IMG/VR virus record: IMGVR_UViG_3300022696_000137
Coordinates: 1 to 56,032 of that record
Origin: a virus
Strand: one strand, 5' to 3'
Length of the DNA stretch: 56,032 bases
Shown piece by piece: positions 24,410-32,472 of this stretch (positions are counted from its first letter, which is position 1; each line of letters starts with the position of its first letter). The position numbers and the translations under genes were made by a program. A model generated the notes under the pieces. That model was not told the DNA's origin and did no database searches. It was given only the letters and a program-made list of their open reading frames with translations.

Positions 24410-24612
24410 TTAAAATCCCTTTGTTCTTCAAGACATCGTAATCTTTCAGTCAATATTTTCATATCATACTTAAATCTTTTACTTTTAATAAGTCGTTTTA
24501 TATAGTCAATGGATTTGACTATTTGTTCGTCCGTCATCCAAGAAATTGGACGCATAATAGATTGATTGGCTCCCCAATTAATATAACCAGTTTTTGTTTT
24601 GTTTCTAATCAA
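24397..24612 (-). CDS. Hypothetical protein (71 aa)
   Basis: The small basic protein (MIRNKTKTGYINWGANQ...) is mostly helical (DEQIVKSIDYIKRLIKSKRF) and overlaps nrdG by 13 nt. It lies 23 nt after the gp4-like reading frame. No family is recognised. Confidence 0.5.
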   Translation of the reverse strand: MIRNKTKTGYINWGANQSIMRPISWMTDEQIVKSIDYIKRLIKSKRFKYDMKILTERLRCLEEQRDFKCKK

Positions 24613-24635
24613 AATAAATTCCTTTATGTTTTTTT

Positions 24636-25111
24636 TTAGAAAAGATCTTCCTTTGTAAAAATTAAAAATTCTAAACCATTACTTTTACAAAATGCTTTGG
24701 CTGCCTGCCATTTAGATGTATTTTGTTGATAAGTTTTAAGTTCTCTTAAATATCTTCTCATAGCTTTTTTATTTCTATTTTTTGGTGGTTTAGGAACATA
24801 AACACCATTCTTTGTTTTAACCGGACCTTGTTGTGCAGGTTTTACTTCAACTAAAATCTTTCTAAATTTTTCATTATTGTCAATTATTTCCAAATACACA
24901 TCTGGAATATAGATATGTCTCCTACCATCTACAATATTTATATAAGGAATTTTTATACATTCAGAGCACCATCTTTGAACTTTAGTGTTTTTAACGCAAA
25001 AAAAAAAAAAAAAAACCTCCGTTCCCACGAGGAACGGAATATCGGATTTACATTACCAATATATTTCTTTTTATTTTCTACATCATATATCCCTTGATAC
25101 CAACTTCTCAT
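24636..25111 (-). pseudogene. 4: Frameshifted head-completion nuclease (T4 gp4-like) broken at a T18 run
   Basis: Two overlapping frames make one gp4-like protein. The first, from the ATG at 25111 (GGAGG upstream), reads MRSWYQGIYDVENKKKYIG...RSSWERRF. The second gives QRWCSECIKIPY, HIYIPDVYLE, ILVEVKPAQQG, YQQNTSKWQAAKAFC and FTKEDLF. These match T4-type gp4: RSSWE, PDFY-like, and EVKP nuclease residues. They are separated by a homopolymer of 18 T (24998-25015), which would need 13 or 16 T to read through. Slippage in replication or transcription, or an assembly error, are all possible. In T4, gp4 completes heads before tail joining. HEG4 ends inside its first 29 nt. Confidence 0.8.
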
Positions 25112-25943
25112 ATTTCTCCCTCCAACATTTCCAACCTTTATACACACCTTTTGTATTAAGATGATAGTTAATAACAGTATATTCAAAGTTTAAGTTTTTA
25201 TTATTTTCACAAAATTCTCTTAATGTTATTCCCATTGTATTCAATATTACTCCGTCTTTCTCGAAAAAATAAACCCACCTAAAATTAGGATTCTTTATCC
25301 CATTAACATTATTTCGTCTCTTTTTCCTTATTTCAGGTTTGTTTAATGCTTTTATTACGTTTTTATTTCTACGTTCCACCCAATCTTTATCTTTACATTT
25401 TTCTATCATTCTTTTTTTCATAATATAACTCATTCTAATACTTATTTGTTCTCTCTCTTTACTTGATTTTTCTCTAAAGAATCCAAGCATTCTTTCACTC
25501 ATTAATTTTCTTTGTTTTTCTTTTCTTTCTTTTGTCCAAGAATTACTTATTTTTTGTCTAACTTCTTTTCTCTTTGCTGGATTATTTTCTCCCTTAAATC
25601 TTTCACTCATCATTTTTCTTTGATGTTCATTAGGTGTCCATCCTTTATAACCTTTTCCTCCTAATGAAGTATTATAACCATTTTTAACACTATCAAAATG
25701 TTTTATCCAATAAATTTCTGTTTCATCCAATAAATCATAATTAATACCATCAGCTGTATTCAATATGCAAATTATTTTCCATTCAAGTGATTCCCACCCA
25801 TATTTTTTAATGGCTTTAAAAAATTTACTATCACATCCTCTTTTCAAATCAGATAAATGTTCTTGCTTTCTCTTTTCCAAATCTCTTGTGGTTTGACCTA
25901 TATAAGATTTATTGTTAGGAAATACGACTCTATAAACCAACAT
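25083..25943 (-). CDS. GIY-YIG free-standing homing endonuclease (HEG4)
   Basis: The 286-residue protein starts LVYRVVFPNNKSYIGQTTRDLEKR (GIY-YIG) with ETEIYWIKHFDSVKNGYN. Several NUMOD3-like repeats follow (HQRKMMSERFKG, EKQRKLMSERMLG, REQISIRMSYI), and a C-terminal GITLREFCENNKN...GVYKGW motif. It lies between the RNase H gene and the gp4-like gene and overlaps the latter's start by 29 nt. Its ATG is in the arm of a perfect 12-bp inverted repeat (25939-25973). Confidence 0.85.
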   Translation of the reverse strand: MLVYRVVFPNNKSYIGQTTRDLEKRKQEHLSDLKRGCDSKFFKAIKKYGWESLEWKIICILNTADGINYDLLDETEIYWIKHFDSVKNGYNTSLGGKGYKGWTPNEHQRKMMSERFKGENNPAKRKEVRQKISNSWTKERKEKQRKLMSERMLGFFREKSSKEREQISIRMSYIMKKRMIEKCKDKDWVERRNKNVIKALNKPEIRKKRRNNVNGIKNPNFRWVYFFEKDGVILNTMGITLREFCENNKNLNFEYTVINYHLNTKGVYKGWKCWREKYEKLVSRDI

Positions 25944-25973
25944 AAATAACCTCTTTCTTAAGTTATTTATGTT
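25939..25973 (-). promoter_or_regulatory. Start-codon hairpin of HEG4
   Basis: Perfect 12-nt arms 25939-25950 and 25962-25973 enclose an 11-nt loop with the GAAAGAG ribosome-binding site. The 3' arm contains the ATG of HEG4, the 5' arm CATAAATA. Confidence 0.7.
25964..25971 (-). promoter_or_regulatory. Candidate late promoter for HEG4
   Basis: CATAAATA on the minus strand in the 5' arm of the hairpin, 20 nt upstream of the HEG4 start. It differs from TATAAATA by one base and is identical to the HEG3 element. Confidence 0.45.
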
Positions 25974-25996
25974 TTTTTATTAACCCGAACAAAAAC

Positions 25997-26890
25997 TTAT
26001 TTAATCATCTTTAGATAATCTCTATATATTTTGAGATCCTCTACAAATTTGTTGATTTTATTCTTTAATAACCATTGAAATACTGTAAATTCATTATAAG
26101 GTTTAATTTGATACGTGTCAAACTGTTTACTGATGACCTGACGGATATATAACGGTATAAAATCAAAATCAATAAGTGTTCGATTTAACTCATATTTTTT
26201 ACGAACATCATCTTCTTCAAGATAATTATCAAGACCATTTTTTATCCATTTTTCTGCCGTTGCTTTACCAACTCTGGATTTTATTTGAGGAATATTATCA
26301 GATGTGTCTCCCGTCAATATTTTAACTTCTAAATCCATTTGTGGGTTAATACTCTCTATAAATTTCTTTTTAACTGGATTATATATTTTAACTTTGGGAA
26401 TTTTAAGAAGCTGAATCATATCATTATCTGTAGTGATAATAATTTTTTTCATATTCATCATTTTTTCCCTACAAAGTACAGCTATAATATCATCAGCCTC
26501 ACAACCTTCATTTTTAATAGAATATATATTACCAAAAACCTTTTTAAAATCCGTCAAAAATGAATCCATTACTGGATAAAATTTTTCAAAATCAATTGAT
26601 GATTTTCGCCTTGCTTCCTTTCTTTGACCTTTATAATCTTTATATATTTCTTTACGCCAATTATGTTTATGATCTATAGCAAATATAACTTTATCAGGAT
26701 TAAATTGTTTAATTGCAGCAAAGAAAGAATTCATCATAAGAAAACGCCAATAAAAAAACTCTAAATCTTCAGGCGCACTAAAATTAGATATATGAAGACA
26801 GCGATACACTAAATTATGAACATCAAAAAATAATACCGTTGGTGTTTTAGGAGGCAAATCCAAAAACTTACTTAATTTTGTTTTTTTCAT
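25997..26890 (-). CDS. rnh: RNase H (5'-3' exonuclease, FEN/T4 Rnh family)
   Basis: The 297-residue protein has the PIN/FEN acidic motifs VLFFDVHNLVYR, FAIDHKHNWRKEIYKDYKGQR, GCEADDIIAVL, ITTDNDMIQLL, and GDTSDNIPQIKSRVGKATA (helix-hairpin-helix). In T4 this enzyme removes RNA primers from Okazaki fragments. Length and order of motifs match T4 RNase H. It overlaps the resolvase gene by 23 nt. Confidence 0.92.
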   Translation of the reverse strand: MKKTKLSKFLDLPPKTPTVLFFDVHNLVYRCLHISNFSAPEDLEFFYWRFLMMNSFFAAIKQFNPDKVIFAIDHKHNWRKEIYKDYKGQRKEARRKSSIDFEKFYPVMDSFLTDFKKVFGNIYSIKNEGCEADDIIAVLCREKMMNMKKIIITTDNDMIQLLKIPKVKIYNPVKKKFIESINPQMDLEVKILTGDTSDNIPQIKSRVGKATAEKWIKNGLDNYLEEDDVRKKYELNRTLIDFDFIPLYIRQVISKQFDTYQIKPYNEFTVFQWLLKNKINKFVEDLKIYRDYLKMIK

Positions 26891-27539
26891 GTATAATCTC
26901 TCTTTTCAAAAATGGTCTAACAAGAATATTTTCTGGGTAGGACTTAGTGACTCTGTTAAACACTTCAATTTGTTTATCTGTCAAATCACGTAGAGAAATT
27001 GTTGCTTTTCTCAATTGCAATTCTTTATGAAGCAAATCAGCAATGAAATACGCATCGACTATATCTTCATTAACAGGACCATCCAATTTTTTGCCATCAT
27101 TAAGTGCATCATAAGTTTCTCTCATACGAACCTTATCTGCATTACCAAAGTTCGAGGCGAACTTCTTTATTGAGCCTGGATCATAAAGTCTTAAAGGAAT
27201 CCCACGTTGATAAAATTCAACTTTAAGTGCTCCTGTTGCTTCTGCAATATTGAATACACGACCGTGCGCCGCGAAAGCATAATCTTCAAACGCAACATAA
27301 TCTGGTTTACATTTTACATCATCCAAAATGGTATAATAAATTCTATCTCTGAAGGATAGATATTGTTCAATCCCATTAGGAAAATCTTTTTTCTTGTAAT
27401 AATACATTTTGTCAGAAGCATCTTTTTTCTTCTGAGTAAATCCAAGATAATTTCGTCTTATGATATTCAAATTATCATCGGTTACAAACCAAACCACACC
27501 TGGAGAATTTATTGAGTTATCAACGCCAACTATAACCAT
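26868..27539 (-). CDS. RuvC-like Holliday-junction resolvase
   Basis: The 223-residue protein begins VIVGVDNSINSPGVVWF (first catalytic Asp), has YVAFEDYAFAAHGRVFNIAEATGALK (Glu), and ends with EDIVDAYFIADLL (acidic pair). This is the RNase H-like fold of RuvC-type phage resolvases. T4 uses gp49 (endonuclease VII) instead, so this phage may resolve branched DNA before packaging with a RuvC-type enzyme. Its neighbours are primase, RNase H and a hypothetical gene. Confidence 0.82.
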   Translation of the reverse strand: MVIVGVDNSINSPGVVWFVTDDNLNIIRRNYLGFTQKKKDASDKMYYYKKKDFPNGIEQYLSFRDRIYYTILDDVKCKPDYVAFEDYAFAAHGRVFNIAEATGALKVEFYQRGIPLRLYDPGSIKKFASNFGNADKVRMRETYDALNDGKKLDGPVNEDIVDAYFIADLLHKELQLRKATISLRDLTDKQIEVFNRVTKSYPENILVRPFLKREIIHEKNKIK

Positions 27540-28057
27540 TAATCAATCTCCTTCATTCTCATTATAACAGTACCGTCATCTCTAATTAATCCTTTATAAA
27601 GAATAATCTTTTTTCCTGAAAGTTCTTTTTCAGCCTTCTTAAGAGAATCAAATTTGTACGATTTTAAAACCACACATTCATTCTTACCATTAGATTTCAT
27701 TAAAGCAATTGGCTTATCTACACAAATAATAGTCGTATTATTGAATCTGTCAAGAACGAAATCTTCAGGGGTTTGAAGATCATCAAATGTGAGCATATCT
27801 TTTTCCAAATCTCTACTGTTCTTAATAATCTCTTTGGCTTTATCAAGATCACATTCAACTTCATCACAAAAAGTTTCTTGTTTATTCTTTTCTGCAATTT
27901 GTTCTGGTGTAAACATTTCAACACCTGAAAGTACTTCTTTCGCAACCTCAGGATCCACACCCTCTTTACAAATCTTATCTTGAATTTCGTCCATCACTTT
28001 TAAAGTTTTTTCATCTTTTTCATTTTGCTTTTTAATAAGTTCATCAAATTTTTTCAT
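27539..28057 (-). CDS. Hypothetical protein (172 aa)
   Basis: The protein is acidic in its N-terminal half (helical, KFDELIKKQNEKDEKT) and has a C-terminal beta-rich part: TTIICVDKPIALM, NECVVLKSYKFDSLKKAEKEL, and DDGTVIMRMKEID. It overlaps the resolvase gene by 1 nt and follows primase by 4 nt. No family is recognised; a replication partner is possible by position. Confidence 0.55.
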   Translation of the reverse strand: MKKFDELIKKQNEKDEKTLKVMDEIQDKICKEGVDPEVAKEVLSGVEMFTPEQIAEKNKQETFCDEVECDLDKAKEIIKNSRDLEKDMLTFDDLQTPEDFVLDRFNNTTIICVDKPIALMKSNGKNECVVLKSYKFDSLKKAEKELSGKKIILYKGLIRDDGTVIMRMKEID

Positions 28058-28061
28058 TATT

Positions 28062-29123
28062 TCAATAACCTCCGGTTAAATAAATTTTATCAAAGATACT
28101 TGTCGTGAAAAATTGATTTAGAGCCTCATACGACAAATGATTTTTGATTTTAGGAAAATTCAATACTAAATCATTTATATCTTTCACGCTGCCATTAAAT
28201 GCTATTGATTTTAAAAATGTTTGCCAAAGAAAAACTGATTTACCTTCAAGCAAATATTGATACGCCTTTTCCATTCCGGCCTTGTCATTATCAAACAAAT
28301 AATGACAATCAACTCCTTTAAGTGTCTCTCTAACCTTTTCAGGAATATTTGTTCCAAGTGTTGCAATAGAATTCTCTACGAATATTGAATCAATAGGGCC
28401 TTCTAAAACTGTAACTGGTCTCGTTTTATCTATATTGTAAATGCCGTAAACGGCTTCATCCCTATTTTCTTGTCTGTTAAGATATTTAGGCAACATATAC
28501 GGTAATAACGCCCTTCCCTGCCAATAATAAATATTTTCATCTTTATTGAAAAAAGGAATAATTAATCTATTTTTATATTTACCATCTGTTGCAAAAAACC
28601 AAGTTGACCAAACATCTTGAGTTATTCCTCTATTTTTACAAAAATTTATTGCTGCACCAAACATATTATTTTCATCACTATTATGTTCACAAAGAGGTTC
28701 AAAAAACTTAACGTCTTTAAGTTCTTTTCTCTTAATATTTTCTTTCTCTTTTTTTATTTCTTCTTTTTTCTTAATTTCAATTTTCTTCCATTTTATTTTA
28801 GATTCATCATCTTCTTTGTTAGAAAGAAGTTCTGAAATATAAGATTTGTAATTGGTTGGAAAATACAATTTCATCCAATATTCAGCATTCATTGATTTAC
28901 CACAATTATGACAATAAAACTGCCATGTTTTTCTTTTTTTCTTTGGATTATCCCTATAAAGAAGATACCCCCGCTGTTTAAATTTATTTGTTTTTGAATC
29001 ACCACAAATATTACAACGAAATCTTATAAGTGTTTTTTTAGATAGATCAGGTTTTACAAAAAATGTACCAATAACAATTCTAAGATGTTTTTCAAGAACA
29101 TAATCATTAAATATAAAATTCAT
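28062..29123 (-). CDS. 61: DNA primase (T4 gp61-like)
   Basis: The product is about 353 residues from the ATG at 29123. It has a zinc ribbon (CNICGDS and CHNCGK), a charged linker, then the TOPRIM core with PVTVLEGPIDSIF and YLFDNDKAGMEKAYQYL. gp61 makes pentaribonucleotide primers with gp41. The frame is open to an ATG at 29159, but that extension encodes the gp32 terminator hairpin, so the downstream ATG is preferred. No good ribosome-binding site lies before either, so coupling to gp32 or weak expression is likely. Confidence 0.88.
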   Translation of the reverse strand: MNFIFNDYVLEKHLRIVIGTFFVKPDLSKKTLIRFRCNICGDSKTNKFKQRGYLLYRDNPKKKRKTWQFYCHNCGKSMNAEYWMKLYFPTNYKSYISELLSNKEDDESKIKWKKIEIKKKEEIKKEKENIKRKELKDVKFFEPLCEHNSDENNMFGAAINFCKNRGITQDVWSTWFFATDGKYKNRLIIPFFNKDENIYYWQGRALLPYMLPKYLNRQENRDEAVYGIYNIDKTRPVTVLEGPIDSIFVENSIATLGTNIPEKVRETLKGVDCHYLFDNDKAGMEKAYQYLLEGKSVFLWQTFLKSIAFNGSVKDINDLVLNFPKIKNHLSYEALNQFFTTSIFDKIYLTGGY

Positions 29124-29126
29124 AAG

Positions 29127-29149
29127 AAAAAGGGGAGCTTTCGCTCCCC
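29127..29149 (-). terminator. Rho-independent terminator after gp32
   Basis: On the minus strand, GGGGAGC-GAAA-GCTCCCC (29132-29149) is followed by TTTTT (29127-29131). This tetraloop hairpin lies 13 nt after the gp32 stop and 4 nt before the chosen primase start. Confidence 0.85.
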
Positions 29150-29162
29150 CACCGTTCATTTA

Positions 29163-30023
29163 TTATTGTGCGCCTTTACGAAGTTTTGCCAAAAATGCAT
29201 CTTTATCAACACTGGCTTTAGTTGATGGTTTTTCCTTTTGTGTTTCCTGTTTTTCCTCAGAATCTTTCTTTTCTTCAGACGGTGCATTATTAAAAAACTT
29301 ATTAGCTTTTGGTGTTTCTTCGCCAATAACTTTTGCGAATCTATCTGCCAAATCTTCATAAGATTTGAACTTATTTGGAGTTACAAACTCATTTACATCA
29401 TACAATTGTTTTACAACTTCAGAAATAATAGCATCATCAAGAGCCGATGGATTTGAAAAATTTGAACTATCATAATTTGGATATGATCTGTCACCGCTCT
29501 TAACAGTTTTAACAATAAGTTTAAAATTTGCTCCTTCATAAGGATCAAAAATCATAATTGGGTCATCAAATTTTCCTTCAATTGCATCCATAACCTTCTC
29601 TTGAATTTTCTTACCATAACGAAAAATGAACACCTTTCCTTCATTTGAAGGATTTTGTTCATCTTTGATAACTAAAATATTTGAATAATAAGAAGTTCTG
29701 CGAGAACGCCCACGAACTGTTTCAGGATCATCGTCCCAAAGATCACTATTAGCTTTACAAACTGGACAGTCTTTACCAATTGTTGTAGGACAATTATTTA
29801 TGAACCAACTACCATGGGCTTTAAATCCATGAGAATAAACTTTTGAAAACGGAATTGATTCAAGATCTTTATTAGGTAAAAAACGAATAACTGCGCTGGC
29901 TGTGCCGTTATCTCCAGGCTTAAGATAATAAATTCGTTCATCTTTAAAATTTGAATCGCCTTTCTCTGCATCTTTAATTTTTTTTGTGATTGCTCCCCAA
30001 TTCATATTCAACTTCTTAGCCAT
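29163..30023 (-). CDS. 32: Single-stranded DNA-binding protein (T4 gp32-like)
   Basis: The 286-residue protein has the gp32 layout: a basic N terminus (MAKKLNMNWGAITKKI, with the LAST-like region), an OB domain with the zinc motif HGSW...CPTTIGKDCPVC, and an acidic tail with EEKKDSEEKQETQKEK. The tail ends KDAFLAKLRKGAQ. It binds ssDNA cooperatively and organises replication and recombination. A strong terminator follows directly, as for T4 gene 32. Confidence 0.9.
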   Translation of the reverse strand: MAKKLNMNWGAITKKIKDAEKGDSNFKDERIYYLKPGDNGTASAVIRFLPNKDLESIPFSKVYSHGFKAHGSWFINNCPTTIGKDCPVCKANSDLWDDDPETVRGRSRRTSYYSNILVIKDEQNPSNEGKVFIFRYGKKIQEKVMDAIEGKFDDPIMIFDPYEGANFKLIVKTVKSGDRSYPNYDSSNFSNPSALDDAIISEVVKQLYDVNEFVTPNKFKSYEDLADRFAKVIGEETPKANKFFNNAPSEEKKDSEEKQETQKEKPSTKASVDKDAFLAKLRKGAQ

Positions 30024-30044
30024 TTGTGGCCTCCTTTTTGTAGA

Positions 30045-30599
30045 TTATTTTTTTATTTTTTTTATTTTTTTTATAATTCTTTTAAATTTTTTTAATTCTT
30101 CTGCTTCTTTAAAATCACTTGTTTCATCAACATCATTTTCAAGCATAATGTAAAATAACGGTGATACTCTATTTTTCATTATTAACTCATCATAAACAAA
30201 ATTCCTCCCATCTCTATTTATTTTGAAATACACTGATATATCTTTGAAATTTAATTTTTTATCAAGCTCTAATATAAACTGTTGATCTATAATAAATTGA
30301 GCTTCAGTATACAAATTTTTTATTACATTTATATTTTTAGTGTTAACATCTGCCCACTTTAATTTAGTATTAAATATAGAATTGTGTAATAAAAATAATG
30401 AAAAATCTTGATAATTAAATCTTGAATTTTCAATTTCATTATACACCTTTTTACATTGATTTTTTAAATAATCACCAGATCTATTAAACCAAGTAATACT
30501 ATGTAATTTGTCAAAAGGAACATCTTTTCCTTTTTGCCATCGTATAAAATTTTGATAAATAGAAAATACTTTAAGCGATGAGCTTTCTTTTAATCCCAT
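30045..30599 (-). CDS. 59: Putative helicase loader (T4 gp59-like) by position and pattern
   Basis: The 184-residue protein is basic and helical. It begins LKVFSIYQNFIRWQKGKDVPFDKLHSITW, which resembles the gp59 opening (VYKLYLMIKQHMNGKYD...W). It has VSPLFYIMLENDVD near the end, like gp59's KLLQSNIISFETF region. It lies directly upstream of gp32, as in T4 order 33-59-32. gp59 loads gp41 onto gp32-coated DNA. The similarity is weak by eye, so synteny carries much of the call. Confidence 0.55.
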   Translation of the reverse strand: MGLKESSSLKVFSIYQNFIRWQKGKDVPFDKLHSITWFNRSGDYLKNQCKKVYNEIENSRFNYQDFSLFLLHNSIFNTKLKWADVNTKNINVIKNLYTEAQFIIDQQFILELDKKLNFKDISVYFKINRDGRNFVYDELIMKNRVSPLFYIMLENDVDETSDFKEAEELKKFKRIIKKIKKIKK

Positions 30600-30985
30600 T
30601 AAAACACCAAATATTTTTTAAGTGAATTCTTTTTTAATTTAATATTATATTTTTCCGCCATTTCACGAACAAGAATTTCTTTATTATCCCGACTCAATAA
30701 TTCAAGAAGTTTCTTAAATGTGACATAATTTTTTTCCACAAAAATTAAAGAATTATACATATTTATCCCATGTTTAGTTTTACAAACATAAAGAAGTTCA
30801 TTAAATTTTCTTACATTTTCTTCACTAATATTTGTCCTTTTTTTGAAAAAGGTAGCAAAATTTAAACCATAAGATTTGACAATTTTAAAAAATTCTTCTT
30901 CATCTATCATAAATGAATAGGTGGATTCTACACCATTACGAAGATTGATAAATGTTTGATTAAAATTTATTGGACTTTGATTCAT
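30599..30985 (-). CDS. Hypothetical protein in the gp33 position
   Basis: The 128-residue protein (MNQSPINFNQTFINLRNG...) lies exactly where gp33 lies in T4 (33-59-32) and ends SLKKYLVF, a hydrophobic tail that could bind the clamp. The sequence itself does not match gp33 clearly: EEEFFKIVKSYGLNFATFF is only vaguely like gp33's core helix. A late transcription co-activator is expected somewhere in a phage with gp55 and gp45. A strong early promoter is just upstream. Confidence 0.45.
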   Translation of the reverse strand: MNQSPINFNQTFINLRNGVESTYSFMIDEEEFFKIVKSYGLNFATFFKKRTNISEENVRKFNELLYVCKTKHGINMYNSLIFVEKNYVTFKKLLELLSRDNKEILVREMAEKYNIKLKKNSLKKYLVF

Positions 30986-31007
30986 TTTTTCTCCTTAATA
31001 ATATTTT

Positions 31008-31036
31008 AATATTCAATTTTTTAATATAATTGTCAA
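31008..31036 (-). promoter_or_regulatory. Early promoter of the gp33-position/gp59/gp32 operon
   Basis: On the minus strand, TTGACA (31031-31036), 17-nt spacer, AATATT (31008-31013). It lies between gp41 and the 30599-30985 gene. Confidence 0.75.
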
Positions 31037-31040
31037 GGGC

Positions 31041-32471
31041 TTAATCCATCTCAATACCCGTTATTTCACTTCTCTTATGTTTCTTTTCTGTTTTCATCTT
31101 CTTTAAAATATCAACGGCCGCATCATCCACAACTCTTGTAGATTTTGCATTAGATCCACTTGGTGACATTGGTTTAATTCCATTTTCAGTTTCTTCTAAA
31201 TCATCAAATATTCTCATTTTTGGATATTCAACACAAACATTTTGTTTCATCTTATTAATACCATATCTATTTTTCAATATAATAAAACAATATCTACCGG
31301 CTTCTCTATATTCATCTGTTTGGGTAACACCAACAATTAAATCCGCCGTGGCGGCTGTTCCAATAGAATCACTTACATCTGTTAAATCTATTGTTGCAGA
31401 ACTAAAACCACCACGATTAGTTTGAACAGCAGAAACAACAGGCAAACCAAATTCAACACCAATTGCACGGAGTTCTTCACTAACACGCTTTTGTTCACCA
31501 TAAGAATTATCACCATTTTTCGTGTTAATCGGAACCATAAGCCCCATATAATCCACAAAAATAATATCAGGAACAAACCCCCTTTTAACTTTAAGCTCTT
31601 TAAGAAGGTTTCTAATTTTATTTGTGTTCAAAGACCGAGGAGGAAATTCTTTAACAGAAAATTTATTAGAAAATTTACTTCCAATAGTTTTAAATTTAGA
31701 ATCAAAAGATTTTTTTGTTAAGAATCTTAATTTCCCAATATCTATATCAAATAAATTAGAAAGTATTCTTTCAGTTATTTTTTCCTCTGACATTTCAAGG
31801 GAAATATATAAAACTTTTTTATTATCAAGCAAAGCATTTACAGCAAGAGAACACATAATTAAACTTTTACCTAAATTTGTTTCCGCAAGAAACAATGATA
31901 ATGACTTCTCATGAAACCCGCCTGTTATTAATTTATCAATTGTTTTTAATCCTGAAGATACAACTTTATCTTTACTATGAAGATGTTTATAAATTCTATC
32001 CCGGCCGACATCTGAAAACAGATCCAGACCAACCTCGGTATTAAAACTAAAAGCCATTTTTTCTCTAATTTTATCTGGCGTTTCAGTTAAACCATCTAAA
32101 TCATCTTCCTTAAGAGCGGATGCCGCTTGAGCTAATTCATTTAAAATCATCTTACGTTTAAAAAAATCTTCCATCTTTTCGAGAATATATTCTTTATTGT
32201 AATCTGAAATATCTATATCCAATGATTCAAAAAGACAATCAAATGCATCTTTACTATGAAGTTCTAATTTCATTTCTGGAATAGTAGGAAAAGAATCATT
32301 CTTTTCAATAAATGATATAATAGTTTGAACAATTTCTTTTGTGGAAAATCCATCAAAAATATCAGGAATAAGGAAAGGGAGAATTTTCTCCCTTACCTCT
32401 ATGTCACTAAACAGAAATTTTATAAGTATCTTTTCAAAAAATAATGGGTCCATTTGGACATCATCCGACAT
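31041..32471 (-). CDS. 41: Replicative DNA helicase (T4 gp41/DnaB-like)
   Basis: The 476-residue protein has an N-terminal helical domain and a RecA-type motor with Walker A FLAETNLGKSLIMCS near residue 190, Walker B IIFVDYMGLM, and the H4-like loop AVQTNRGG. It unwinds DNA ahead of the leading-strand polymerase with primase gp61. The C-terminal tail is basic (KTEKKHKRSE). It is 1 nt after uvsX. Confidence 0.92.
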   Translation of the reverse strand: MSDDVQMDPLFFEKILIKFLFSDIEVREKILPFLIPDIFDGFSTKEIVQTIISFIEKNDSFPTIPEMKLELHSKDAFDCLFESLDIDISDYNKEYILEKMEDFFKRKMILNELAQAASALKEDDLDGLTETPDKIREKMAFSFNTEVGLDLFSDVGRDRIYKHLHSKDKVVSSGLKTIDKLITGGFHEKSLSLFLAETNLGKSLIMCSLAVNALLDNKKVLYISLEMSEEKITERILSNLFDIDIGKLRFLTKKSFDSKFKTIGSKFSNKFSVKEFPPRSLNTNKIRNLLKELKVKRGFVPDIIFVDYMGLMVPINTKNGDNSYGEQKRVSEELRAIGVEFGLPVVSAVQTNRGGFSSATIDLTDVSDSIGTAATADLIVGVTQTDEYREAGRYCFIILKNRYGINKMKQNVCVEYPKMRIFDDLEETENGIKPMSPSGSNAKSTRVVDDAAVDILKKMKTEKKHKRSEITGIEMD

Positions 32472-32472
32472 A

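Noticed and set aside
28062-29159. Primase starting at 29159
   Set aside because: The first 12 codons encode the gp32 terminator stem (GGGAKAP) and no ribosome-binding site supports them.
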